41,495 nt of DNA from Legionella anisa (GTDB taxonomy: Bacteria > Pseudomonadota > Gammaproteobacteria > Legionellales > Legionellaceae), in assembly GCF_001467525.1 (NCBI RefSeq), contig NZ_LNXS01000002.1, positions 1 to 41,495 on the forward strand, given 5' to 3'. Of this stretch, positions 9,871-18,867 are shown piece by piece. Positions within the stretch are counted from its first letter, which is position 1, and each line of letters starts with the position of its first letter. The notes under the pieces were generated by a model, which was not told the DNA's origin, searched no databases, and saw only the letters and a program-made list of their open reading frames with translations. A program made the position numbers and the translations under genes.

Positions 9871-10055
9871 CTTCAAACATTGATTTTTTGCCCTCTTCTA
9901 TGATGCCCCTTTCACATCATAATGCGTTTATTATATTGAATTTTTTATTGTACATTTCCTAACAAATCTCCTATCTCTTTTTCTGCTGATTGGGGTGCCG
10001 CTACAGATTGGAAAATTGCTTTAATTTCGCTCATTTTTAGCCACATCAAATGGTC

Positions 10056-10061
10056 TATAAT
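10056..10061 (+). promoter_or_regulatory. Possible -10 element of the ankyrin gene
   Basis: A perfect TATAAT lies 37 bases upstream of the ATG at 10098. No good -35 hexamer is seen at 16-18 bases, which would fit an activator-dependent promoter. The preceding gene ends at 9870, leaving room for a separate promoter. Confidence 0.35.
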
Positions 10062-10097
10062 TAAACGTATAAGCAAAATACAACCCCAGGTGTCCTT

Positions 10098-13000
10098 ATG
10101 CAAGCCAGAATGGAAAACCTCCCTGATGGGCAAAAATGGTTTATTAATAGCATGAAAAGGCTGGGATATAGGGGCAGTCGAAATGGGGTTTGTCATGGAT
10201 TGGCCACCTTATTTATGGTTTATTGCCTAAATAACAAGGCTGATTCATTCTTTAGAATATTAGATTTTACTAATGAAAACCGTCACCTCATCAATAAAGA
10301 GGTGATTGATGCGTTAAGGGCAAGACTTGCAAAAAATCCACAAGAAGTACTCACCGAAACAGAAAAACAGTTGCTTGAGTTAGCTAATTTTTGTGAAACA
10401 GTCGAGATACTGCAGCAACCAATCTATTATCCACAATTGTTTCCTAACGAGCTTGCAATTAGAACTCAAGACGTAGAAGAAACTCTTTCATTATTGGGGT
10501 TGGATACCTGGAATAACGAATACACTATTGAAGAACTCTCAGAGCAAACACCAGAAAAAGGTAAATTCTACGCCAAGTTTACTCCAACAGGACTTGACTA
10601 TGCTTTCATAAATCCAACAGGCGATGAGATTAGAGGAACACTTCTTGCAGAAGACCTAATTACTGCATTCAAACCCAGCGAACAACATGAAGAACAGCCG
10701 TTCAAAACATTAAATACATCCTTTAAAAAAGTTATCGATTTGATTGAGAAAAAGAATGGCCATCAAATTAATTCAGGATATTTTCAGAAAAAAAACATTT
10801 TTCCTGCAGGAGATGTATGTGGGGTTTATAATAATGCAGAACTTGAAAAATTGATTCAGTCTTTTGCGAAAATCGCACCTGAATACCAACCGATTTCATT
10901 TACCCTCTCTGCATGCAGGCATGCAATCGAGCTTACTTATGTAAATAATCAATGGGTCTTATTTAACCCAAGCCGCAAATTCAAATTTTTTAATAATGAA
11001 CCGTCGTCTGCAAAAGAAATTTCAGTACTAATAGCAGACACATATAAGTCTCTTGCTAAGAATCCTAAAGGTGAATACATTGGCTTATCCTTTACTGTGG
11101 CTGTAAATAATAAAGGGCAAGCCCTTAAAGTAAAAGAAGCAATGTCTTCGATACAAGTAAATCCTGATATTCATCCAACTAATTTTGGTGATCTGCGCCG
11201 AGTTGATGCTGATGGTAAAACATGGGATGAAATCGCCGTCAAAACAGATAATCTAGTCGCCATGAAAAAGATTGTGGCCGGGCAAGTAGAGGATGACGAC
11301 GTCATTCATCTAATGCTGAAACATTTGCATACCGCCATAAGAAACAAAAAAAGAGAAGTACATGATTATTTTATCGAGAAACTTAAAGGATATGGACTGC
11401 AATTCGAAAATTTAGGTGAACGGGATATAGATACCATTTTAGCTGCATTTACTTCTCAACCTTTAAATGATTTTAAACAATTTTATCAGCTATTATCGCC
11501 TAAATTGAGTCAAGAACCGTTATCACATACCTTAGAGCGTTGTTTAGTCAGTTCCATTTTAAACAATAATAAATCGGTTATGGATTATTTATTGGACGAT
11601 GTATACCAATTGAAATCGCCAGATCGTGAATTAAAACTTCTGCAATGTGCTGTTACATGTGAAAAACCGGATTTGGCACTGGAACAAATGCAAAAACTTG
11701 ATGCCTTAAAAGAAGAAAAAGCACTAACCGAAGAACAAGTACTAGCATATGATGGCTTCCTAAAGGGAACGTTTGCAAAACACTTTCAAAGTCAAAAACC
11801 CTACCCCATGATCTTCTTAGAAGTAAATGAAGGAGTAACTCTGAAGGAAGGACAATTGGGTAAAATATCGACACAAAATGGAAATAGTCCAATTTTGATA
11901 AAGCAAGGCAATACGATAATGATATATGGCTTATCAAAAGAAAATAAATGGCAACTCAATCCATTAAAAAATCCACCGAGCGAGGTAATGCAAGAAATAG
12001 ACAAATTGCAATTTGGCTCAGTAGGAACTATTAGTCCAGGTGAGTTACACAAAGAAATTAGAAAAAATAACCTGCATATAACTTCAACAACGACGTTACT
12101 TCTTTCTGCTGTTAAATCAAGAAATGTTGACCTTATAAATAAGCTACTTGAAAAAGGAGCTAATCTTGATATACCTAATAAGCAAGGATTAACACCACTC
12201 ATGCACGCGAGCAGAAATGGATTTGGTGAGATCGTCCAAATTTTGCTAACGAAAGGTGCAAATTCTTCTTTAATTGATAAGAAAGGGAATAGTGCATTAC
12301 ATTATGCATGCATGGAAGGACATACCGAGATAGCCCAGCAATTAATCAGCAGCAATCCTGAGCTAATTAATATAGCAAATAATGAGAAGATTACCCCTTT
12401 GATGTATGCAGTTTATTTGCAATACGAAAATGTTGATTTAATCAAATTATTATTGGCTAGCAAGAGCGAAGCTAATTATGCTGTCTTATACCTTGCTTGT
12501 ACTAAAGGCCGTTTAAATACGGTTGAAGTTTTGCTTGAGCTTGCTCCAGGTGTTTTAGAAAATAATGTTAATCTAATTGCAGCGGCCATCAAAAGTGGCA
12601 ACGCAAATTTAGTAAAATTACTTCTTGAACCTAAGCTTCCTGAACATAAAATTGACTATGATCCTCTTCAATTATTTAAATTTGCTTGCCAGAATAGAAA
12701 TGCCGATATTGCTCGCCTTATTGCCGAAAAACACCCTGATATTTTAAAATCACCAGGAGCTAAGGTCCCCTTCTTAAATGCCTGCATTGCAGGTGACTTG
12801 GGAATAGTTAAATTATTTGTAGAAAAGCTAGGTTCCGAATATATAGAAACAATAGAAGATCAAAATGACACAGGATTATTTTTTGCTCTTCAACGTGGAC
12901 ATAAGAATGTTGCGGAATATTTACTGGATAGTTGTCCTAATTTCAATGACTCTATCAAGAATGATCCTCAATGGCTTAAACTTATTACAGAAAGAGGACA

Positions 13001-14318
13001 TTTACCTCTTTTAGAATTATTCGTAAATAAATACAACGTTGATATAAAAAAGCCGGATTCCAAAGGCTTCAGCGCGATTCATCATGCTTGTGCAGGGGGC
13101 CACGTCGAGCTGGTCAAATTTCTTGTCGAAAAAGATCCCAGCGTCTTAGAGTCTCGTGTTCTTGACAGTAAAACGCAGACACCTCTGTTTTTAGCTGCAG
13201 GTTTGCCCGATCCAACCGTTGCCTCTTATTTACTTAGTAAAGGCGCGGATATTTATGCTGTGGATACAGCTTTAAACACGCCAATACACCTTGCTTGTGT
13301 CTCTAGTGACAGCTCTTTATCTCATCTGCTTACACTCCGGGCAGAGGATAATTCTGAAGAAGCAATCCCTGAAATAAAAAAAATGGCTGAACTAAGAAAT
13401 GCAAAAGGACAGACACCCCTGATGTTTGCCATCGTATTTGATAATCCTTCACTTGCAAGCCTATTCTTAGAATGTAAAGCAGATATTAATCTGGTAGACA
13501 AAATGGGAAACAATGCATTGCATCTTCTTTGTAAAAGTCCAAAAGATGAAAACGAGGAGGTACGTTTCTTAAAAGATACGATAAAAATTGTTCTTCATGA
13601 AAATAAAGAATTGCTCAATACAATAAATGGCGCTGGAATGACCCCCTTAATGCTTGCAGCTCAAAGTGGCCGAGTGGATATTTTTAAAATTTTATTAAAG
13701 TACGACCCCCTTTATGTTAGGAATGATGAGAAAACCATTTTTGATTGCTCGCCTAATGAAGAGACTACAAGCGAATTGCTAAAGGCAATCATCAAGGGTT
13801 CAGCAGAAAATCAAGATCAGCTGCAACAGCTAATCGAACTGGAATTAAAAAAACAGCATATCCATCTCGTATTACCGATGCTCAAAGCAGTTTCAGATCC
13901 AAAATTTACCATCAATATTTTAAACAACATTCTTTCAATAGAGAGTGATACGCCACTATTTAAATCGAAAGCCATTCAAGAAAAAGCAAAAGAACTATTG
14001 CCTTTACTTTCTTTCTTGCATGAATGTATTGGAAAATATGAGGTTCAGATTCCTTCTGAGGAAATTGATAATTTCGTCAATGCAATTGAACAACTCGCGC
14101 AAACTGAAGATGAGCAAGATTATCTCATGATTAAGGAATACATTGAGGGAGCTACCTCGAAGTTAAAAGAAACAGTAAAAATAAAAGAACCTACTCCCAG
14201 TAACACTAATCCCTATCAATGGTTCCAACCACCCTCAGCTAATGCGCCTGTAAGTACGACTGAGTCGGATAAAAAAATTTCCTTTTCACCTGGGGGGAAT
14301 GATGATTCCCATAGTTAG
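10098..14318 (+). CDS. Ankyrin-repeat protein with C58-like N-terminal domain
   Basis: This is a 1406-residue protein. The N-terminus resembles YopT/AvrPphB (C58) cysteine proteases. C32 lies in NGVCHGLATLF, H275 in CRHAIEL, and N290 in WVLFNPSRKF sits 15 residues after the His, the C58 His-Asp spacing, but with Asn in place of Asp. The Cys-His distance is longer than in YopT, so an insertion is implied. Residues about 660-1215 hold at least ten ankyrin repeats with typical GxTPLMxA and VxxLLxxGA motifs. The C-terminus is helical, then polar and Ser-rich (GGNDDSHS). It follows the giant gene by 227 bases on the same strand. The ribosome binding site is weak, and an internal ATG at residue 5 is an alternative start. 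A translocated effector is inferred, and protease activity is unproven. Confidence 0.9.
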   Translation: MQARMENLPDGQKWFINSMKRLGYRGSRNGVCHGLATLFMVYCLNNKADSFFRILDFTNENRHLINKEVIDALRARLAKNPQEVLTETEKQLLELANFCETVEILQQPIYYPQLFPNELAIRTQDVEETLSLLGLDTWNNEYTIEELSEQTPEKGKFYAKFTPTGLDYAFINPTGDEIRGTLLAEDLITAFKPSEQHEEQPFKTLNTSFKKVIDLIEKKNGHQINSGYFQKKNIFPAGDVCGVYNNAELEKLIQSFAKIAPEYQPISFTLSACRHAIELTYVNNQWVLFNPSRKFKFFNNEPSSAKEISVLIADTYKSLAKNPKGEYIGLSFTVAVNNKGQALKVKEAMSSIQVNPDIHPTNFGDLRRVDADGKTWDEIAVKTDNLVAMKKIVAGQVEDDDVIHLMLKHLHTAIRNKKREVHDYFIEKLKGYGLQFENLGERDIDTILAAFTSQPLNDFKQFYQLLSPKLSQEPLSHTLERCLVSSILNNNKSVMDYLLDDVYQLKSPDRELKLLQCAVTCEKPDLALEQMQKLDALKEEKALTEEQVLAYDGFLKGTFAKHFQSQKPYPMIFLEVNEGVTLKEGQLGKISTQNGNSPILIKQGNTIMIYGLSKENKWQLNPLKNPPSEVMQEIDKLQFGSVGTISPGELHKEIRKNNLHITSTTTLLLSAVKSRNVDLINKLLEKGANLDIPNKQGLTPLMHASRNGFGEIVQILLTKGANSSLIDKKGNSALHYACMEGHTEIAQQLISSNPELINIANNEKITPLMYAVYLQYENVDLIKLLLASKSEANYAVLYLACTKGRLNTVEVLLELAPGVLENNVNLIAAAIKSGNANLVKLLLEPKLPEHKIDYDPLQLFKFACQNRNADIARLIAEKHPDILKSPGAKVPFLNACIAGDLGIVKLFVEKLGSEYIETIEDQNDTGLFFALQRGHKNVAEYLLDSCPNFNDSIKNDPQWLKLITERGHLPLLELFVNKYNVDIKKPDSKGFSAIHHACAGGHVELVKFLVEKDPSVLESRVLDSKTQTPLFLAAGLPDPTVASYLLSKGADIYAVDTALNTPIHLACVSSDSSLSHLLTLRAEDNSEEAIPEIKKMAELRNAKGQTPLMFAIVFDNPSLASLFLECKADINLVDKMGNNALHLLCKSPKDENEEVRFLKDTIKIVLHENKELLNTINGAGMTPLMLAAQSGRVDIFKILLKYDPLYVRNDEKTIFDCSPNEETTSELLKAIIKGSAENQDQLQQLIELELKKQHIHLVLPMLKAVSDPKFTINILNNILSIESDTPLFKSKAIQEKAKELLPLLSFLHECIGKYEVQIPSEEIDNFVNAIEQLAQTEDEQDYLMIKEYIEGATSKLKETVKIKEPTPSNTNPYQWFQPPSANAPVSTTESDKKISFSPGGNDDSHS

Positions 14319-14425
14319 ATCCTGTGCTGACCCTAGCTCTTTTTCATTCTATTATTGAAAACATACAGGTTGTTAAGTTCTTATTTATTTTAATCGAGGA
14401 ACTTGCGCAAGATAATGAATATTCT

Positions 14426-15799
14426 CTAACCAAAGTTGCCATTTAAAACCAAGCACTTAATAATTTCTCTGAAATTTTTAATATAACGTTTCATCCACGT
14501 CGTTGCCATCATCGGTTCAACATAGCTGAAAGCACCCCATATTTTATTGTTAATGGTAGCAATATGTAGAAAATAGGGAAAATCTCCAATTTGTCGCCCA
14601 CTACCGCGATGTATTCCTTTAACTGTTAAACTCCCAAAATGTTTAGGGAAATCAATTTTCCCCCAATTGCTGATACCAAATCCCTCAGTAAATTCTCTTC
14701 TCCCCGAATATTCAGGTAATTCAAACCGATCAACCAATTCTTCTGCGTCAAATTTTTTAGGTGTTAAACCCGTTAAATAAAAATTATTATCAAACTGATA
14801 TTGATAGTGCTGCACTAAATGCCAGAAGTGTGTGTTTTTGTCCACACTATGAAGCGTTTTAACTACACTTACAAAACATCCAACATGTTCAGGAGCTATA
14901 GCAGGCTGGGCATAATGACGCAAATTCACAGCTACATGAAGAGAAAGTTTCTCAAACTGTTCAAGTTTAGATGCAGCAAATAATAGTGCAGCATTAATTA
15001 CTGCCGTCATTTTAACGCGCCTCTCTTTACAAAGAGCTTGGATCCTCTCAGATATTGATGCATCGAAATCGCAAAATAAAACCTTGGTCTCTATTTTTTT
15101 TGCTGAAAAATCATTAAACTTAAGTTTCGAGTCAGGACCAAATAGGTTATTGATAGTACATTGATTTTTATTGTATTGTTCCCAGCTAATAGGTGATGGA
15201 AGCTGGTATTCAATCGCCGAAATAAGCGGAAGTGAGACTACATCAGGAAATTGCCCTTGTTCAAGCTGTTCATAGAAACGCAACAAATCATTGAGTATTG
15301 ATAGCTGAGAAGCCCCATCCAAAATGGAGTGGTGCAAACCAATAAGTAAATAATGATGTTTCGGGTTAACTTTTGAAGTAACCAGTATACTTTGCCAAAG
15401 ATATTTGGAAACAGGATAAGGTTCTTTTAAAATTTGTAAAAATTTTTCAAACCAAGCATTGTCATCCGTTGTAATAAGTTGTTCAATGGGCACTTTATCA
15501 AAATCTACATTGGTTTGAAAAAAGTAGGTGTTTGTCTCTCTAAAATAAGTTGCGCGCAATAGAGGGTGCCGGCAATATAAATTGTAAAAAGCTCTTTTTA
15601 ATAAAAAGAAATCCACCTCACCCTTGATATAAACTACCATACAGGTGTTTGCCGTGCCCCTGCCTTTATCATGAGCAATGGCACAAGCCGTTTCCCATAA
15701 TCCTAAAGCTCTTTTCACAATGATGTATTGAATGAGTAAGCTTATAAAAATTATAGACGTAAAATATTTACTCAAATGAGTGGAGTTCACATTTTTCAC
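14426..15799 (-). CDS. Stand-alone condensation-domain (CoA-dependent acyltransferase-like) protein
   Basis: This 457-residue protein has the condensation-domain active-site motif HHSILDG (H156, H157, D161). The typical opening RALGLWE near residue 30 and LYCRHPLLRA near residue 75 are also present. This superfamily includes NRPS condensation domains, PapA-type acyltransferases and chloramphenicol acetyltransferase; a single domain with no carrier protein nearby suggests a PapA-like acyl transfer. The first codon is GTG with no ribosome binding site. The first 28 residues are hydrophobic and lie outside the domain, so they may be a membrane anchor, or translation may start at the GTG of residue 28 (15718). 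It is divergent from 15955-16839. The substrate is unknown. Confidence 0.85.
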   Translation of the reverse strand: MKNVNSTHLSKYFTSIIFISLLIQYIIVKRALGLWETACAIAHDKGRGTANTCMVVYIKGEVDFFLLKRAFYNLYCRHPLLRATYFRETNTYFFQTNVDFDKVPIEQLITTDDNAWFEKFLQILKEPYPVSKYLWQSILVTSKVNPKHHYLLIGLHHSILDGASQLSILNDLLRFYEQLEQGQFPDVVSLPLISAIEYQLPSPISWEQYNKNQCTINNLFGPDSKLKFNDFSAKKIETKVLFCDFDASISERIQALCKERRVKMTAVINAALLFAASKLEQFEKLSLHVAVNLRHYAQPAIAPEHVGCFVSVVKTLHSVDKNTHFWHLVQHYQYQFDNNFYLTGLTPKKFDAEELVDRFELPEYSGRREFTEGFGISNWGKIDFPKHFGSLTVKGIHRGSGRQIGDFPYFLHIATINNKIWGAFSYVEPMMATTWMKRYIKNFREIIKCLVLNGNFG

Positions 15800-15880
15800 T
15801 AGAAAAAACAGAACTCATTACGTATTTTATACCAAATAATAAGCACCAAAATGACTACAAAATTTCTAAAAAAATCCTCT

Positions 15881-15913
15881 TTTAATAATTTCTTAATTTT
15901 ATTCTAATATAAT
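15881..15913 (+). promoter_or_regulatory. PmrA-like box and -10 element
   Basis: TTTAAT at 15881-15886, five bases, then CTTAAT at 15892-15897 fit the PmrA direct-repeat consensus YTTAAK-N5-YTTAAK. A perfect TATAAT follows at 15908-15913. It faces the gene starting at 15955. PmrA is known to activate many Legionella effector genes; control here is inferred from the motif only, and the region is AT-rich, so chance matches are possible. Confidence 0.55.
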
Positions 15914-15954
15914 ATCGCTCAATTATTATTCTAATTGAGTCATTTAAATCAACT

Positions 15955-16839
15955 ATGCCAATGAAAAGAAAACATATGTCAAGCCAACGTGAACAGCACT
16001 ATTATAAAGAAGTTGGTAAAAAAATTGTTCCCATAGAAGATGAGGATGAGCAAAGAAAAATCGATGAATTCATGAAGAAACATCACTCAGAAACTCCTTC
16101 TCATACAGCACGTGAATCGGGTTATTCAGCTTATATGTTCCATGGGAGAGCAGTTGAAGTAAATACGTCCATGGTAAAGAAACGCAAGGTAGATGAAGAG
16201 CATTATCTTATTTCAAGAGCACCTAAAGCCCCTACCTTACCTGTTTCGTGTTTGGCTTCAACAGAGCATGTCGTTGCGATGCAAGAAGATGTTAAAGATT
16301 TTATGTCAGAATCTGAACCCCAAACAAAACAGAACGTAATGTATCTAATTCCATTGGCGTGCAGTACTAAAAAAATAACTATCCGCAATGAAAAAAGTGC
16401 CATTTTAAAGCTCTTACACCAATATGATAGTACTTTAAATAGAAATAATGTCAGCATTACCTATAATAAGGAAAAAGTTGTTTTTGAAATTAAGGTGAGT
16501 ACACAAGTTGCCGACATTCAAGTGCTTGTTCGAGCACTGACCAGCACAAAAAAATATAAGATAGTTGATTGTGATTTTGAAGATATCGGTTTAAATCAAG
16601 GCGTTTGTTTGGTTAAAAGGGATGCATCCAATCCAATTCATGCCCTGGTTGCTATTGTAGATTCTAATTCTGAAAAAGGATTCCTTGAGCGAGATGCGGG
16701 TAAAACATCAGGTCGTAATACTGCTTCGTATCAGGATCGTCATTGGACATTTAATTTCTTTACCAGTTTGGAGGATATGCGAAAGAAAACGGAATATCCT
16801 GAAGATACTTTCGCTATAAAAATTTTTAATTCAAACTAA
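15955..16839 (+). CDS. Hypothetical protein with SV40-like nuclear localisation motif
   Basis: This 294-residue soluble protein is of unknown family. The first 80 residues are charged and probably disordered. They include a basic MKRKHM near the start and KKRKV at residues 75-79 in the context MVKKRKVDEE, which matches the core of the classical monopartite nuclear localisation signal. The C-terminal 170 residues look folded (alternating beta and alpha). No enzyme motif is seen. It is preceded by a PmrA-like box and divergent from the condensation-type gene. The start is uncertain: ATGs at codons 1, 3 and 8 are possible and none has a strong ribosome binding site. An exported nucleomodulin is a hypothesis only. 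Confidence 0.75.
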   Translation: MPMKRKHMSSQREQHYYKEVGKKIVPIEDEDEQRKIDEFMKKHHSETPSHTARESGYSAYMFHGRAVEVNTSMVKKRKVDEEHYLISRAPKAPTLPVSCLASTEHVVAMQEDVKDFMSESEPQTKQNVMYLIPLACSTKKITIRNEKSAILKLLHQYDSTLNRNNVSITYNKEKVVFEIKVSTQVADIQVLVRALTSTKKYKIVDCDFEDIGLNQGVCLVKRDASNPIHALVAIVDSNSEKGFLERDAGKTSGRNTASYQDRHWTFNFFTSLEDMRKKTEYPEDTFAIKIFNSN

Positions 16840-16879
16840 AAATCAAAAAACAAAGATAAATATAAAATTCGCTGCGTTG

Positions 16880-17078
16880 GGTCAAAATGACCTGAGGGAT
16901 CGTCAATTTTTTATACACAAGAGATTTTAATAATCAATATTAATGGTAATAATATACTTTGATCTAAGTTTACGTCATTCCCTCCTGCGCGGGAGTGACA
17001 TGATATAGAACCAATATGCCCATTAAAAGACCAATAAACTGCTCGAAAAAAGTGACGACCCCTCAGGTCATTTTGACC
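16880..17078. repeat. MITE-like element with 26-bp terminal inverted repeats
   Basis: The left end at 16880-16905 and the right end at 17053-17078 are inverted repeats matching at 25 of 26 bases. Each starts with the palindrome GGTCAAAATGACC and continues CTGAGGG. The element is 199 bp and has no ORF. A REP-like unit sits inside at 16974-16999. A shortened relative of the left end recurs at 31776-31792. No target-site duplication is clear. Confidence 0.7.
16974..16999. repeat. REP-like palindromic unit
   Basis: This 26-bp unit reads GTCATTCC at one end and ends GAGTGAC, related to the paired units at 2021-2103. It lies in the centre of the MITE-like element. Confidence 0.65.
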
Positions 17079-17228
17079 TAACACCCATTTACCCCAAGTA
17101 CTTTAACCTACTTTTTGCTCCCTGCTTTCACCCCCCAAATAAAATCAGATAATTAAGAAATTATTACTTTGCTTCGTATCCTTAAAAAGGATAAGATGAG
17201 GCCTGTTTAAGTTTTCAGTACAGGGATA

Positions 17229-18752
17229 ATGACTTCCATACTTAAATCCGAAAATATTGCTCTTACTCATAATGAAGTAAGCCAAAATATCAACATATTA
17301 TTCACTATTTCGATTATTTTTGTTTCCGTAGCACTACGTTTTTTATGCATTGGTTCACACAACTTGTTTGTTGAAGAAACCTATTACTGGAATTATTCAC
17401 AACATCTCGATTTTGGTTATCTGGACCATCCCCCTATGGTCGCATTGCTTATCAAAATGTCTACCTTGATTTTTGGCACCAATGAGTTTGCCGTTCGCAT
17501 GCCTGCTCTGCTTTGTTGGGGAGGAGCTGCCTTTTTCAGTTTCAAGTTAACTGAATTAATTCATCGAGGCTCTGGTCTGTACGCGGTATTATTGCTATCG
17601 CTCATGCCATTTTATTTTATACAGTCTACTATAATAACGCCTGATCAACCGGTTCTGGTTTGTTGGTCAGCCGCGCTCTATTATTTTTATCGCATTTTTA
17701 TTTTCGATGAATCTAAATCCTGGTACAAAGCAGGTATATGGCTTGGTTTAGGAATGTTGTCCAAATACACAATTGTATTACTTGGACCTGCTGTTCTTCT
17801 TTATTTAATCACAGTACCTTCAACACGATATTGGTTTATTAAGAAAGAACCTTATCTTTGTGTATTGATTGCCTTACTCCTTTTTACTCCAGTAATTTAT
17901 TGGAATTTTACGCATGAATGGGCTTCATTTGTATTTCAAAGCGTGCGTCGATTTAAGCCAGCCCATCGTTTTTCCTTTCATCATTTTATTGGATTAGTTT
18001 TTCTATTTTTATTGCCATCGGGGGTAATGGGCCTTTATTATCTCTTATGGAATAAAAAATCGATCAACATTGAAGTAAAAAAGAAACGCTTTCTGCAAAT
18101 ATTTACACTGTTTCCATTGGGGTTTTTTGGAGTATACAGTCTTAATCATTCCATTCGATTGGATTGGATAGGCCCAGGACTAATCGCTATTATACCTTGG
18201 CTTGCACTACTGATTTCTAAAAACAAATTCTACAAAGAATGGCATCTAATCTCATTTTTTTTATTGCCATGCTATGTTCTCTTAATTGTCATGATAGCGT
18301 TCGGAATCTCTGAAAAAGCATCAAAAATGTTTTTTCAAAAAATGATTTCCTGGGAAAATATGACTGAGCAATTCCATGATTTAGCAAAAAATGTGAGCGA
18401 TATACGACATACTGAGCCCGTTCTTGTCCCCTTAGATGCATATAATATAGGAAGTGAACTTGCATTTTATCAAGCAAGACTACTGGAACAGGGAAAAATC
18501 CAAAACATTTATCCCGTTATTGGGAGACATATTTTTGGTATGAATAGCTTGATGTATCAATATTGGTCAAGTGCAACAATGCCTTCTGGAAGGACTTTAA
18601 TTTTAATTGCTACAGATCCCAAGGATTTTAATTTACCTTACATCAGCAGTAGAATAGCAGTACTAAACCCGCCGAAGAAGCTCTGGTCGCATAGCCAAGG
18701 AAGGGGGAAACCCATATCTCCATACTATTATGAACTCGTACAAATGAAATAA
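17229..18752 (+). CDS. GT39/ArnT-like membrane glycosyltransferase
   Basis: This 507-residue polytopic inner-membrane protein belongs to the dolichyl-phosphate-mannose mannosyltransferase/ArnT superfamily. The family motif near the N-terminus reads VEETYYWNYSQHLDFGY followed by LDHPP. The usual first acidic residue of the DEAYYW motif is Glu here. Many hydrophobic segments follow, then a shorter soluble C-terminal part. Such enzymes move a sugar from a polyprenyl-phosphate carrier onto lipid A or proteins on the periplasmic side. Neither substrate can be read from the sequence. It is transcribed alone and followed by a strong palindrome at 18764. The start codon follows a weak GGGA site. Confidence 0.88.
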   Translation: MTSILKSENIALTHNEVSQNINILFTISIIFVSVALRFLCIGSHNLFVEETYYWNYSQHLDFGYLDHPPMVALLIKMSTLIFGTNEFAVRMPALLCWGGAAFFSFKLTELIHRGSGLYAVLLLSLMPFYFIQSTIITPDQPVLVCWSAALYYFYRIFIFDESKSWYKAGIWLGLGMLSKYTIVLLGPAVLLYLITVPSTRYWFIKKEPYLCVLIALLLFTPVIYWNFTHEWASFVFQSVRRFKPAHRFSFHHFIGLVFLFLLPSGVMGLYYLLWNKKSINIEVKKKRFLQIFTLFPLGFFGVYSLNHSIRLDWIGPGLIAIIPWLALLISKNKFYKEWHLISFFLLPCYVLLIVMIAFGISEKASKMFFQKMISWENMTEQFHDLAKNVSDIRHTEPVLVPLDAYNIGSELAFYQARLLEQGKIQNIYPVIGRHIFGMNSLMYQYWSSATMPSGRTLILIATDPKDFNLPYISSRIAVLNPPKKLWSHSQGRGKPISPYYYELVQMK

Positions 18753-18763
18753 AAGGGTAAACG

Positions 18764-18819
18764 GTAGCCTGGGTGCAGCGCAGTGGAACCCGGGGTTCGC
18801 TGCGCTGCACCCAGGCTAC
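18764..18819. repeat. 56-bp REP-like palindrome
   Basis: Arms of 20 bases, GTAGCCTGGGTGCAGCGCAG and its exact complement, flank a loop that contains a second palindrome, GAACCCGGGGTTC. It lies between two convergent genes. Fragments of the same family occur near 25455, 30331 and 36818. It could work as a bidirectional terminator, but no U-run follows. Confidence 0.85.
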
Positions 18820-18867
18820 AATGCATCCAAATAATGGGGACGATCCTCCCATATATCATGTGACCTG

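Larger units (their letters stand above)
16840..17228. other. Gene-free interval filled by a repeat element
   Basis: This 389-base interval holds the MITE-like element at 16880-17078 with a REP-like unit inside it. Its right part contains a short hairpin, ATCCTT-AAA-AAGGAT, near 17178-17193, shortly before the glycosyltransferase gene. No ORF with a ribosome binding site was seen. Confidence 0.6.
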
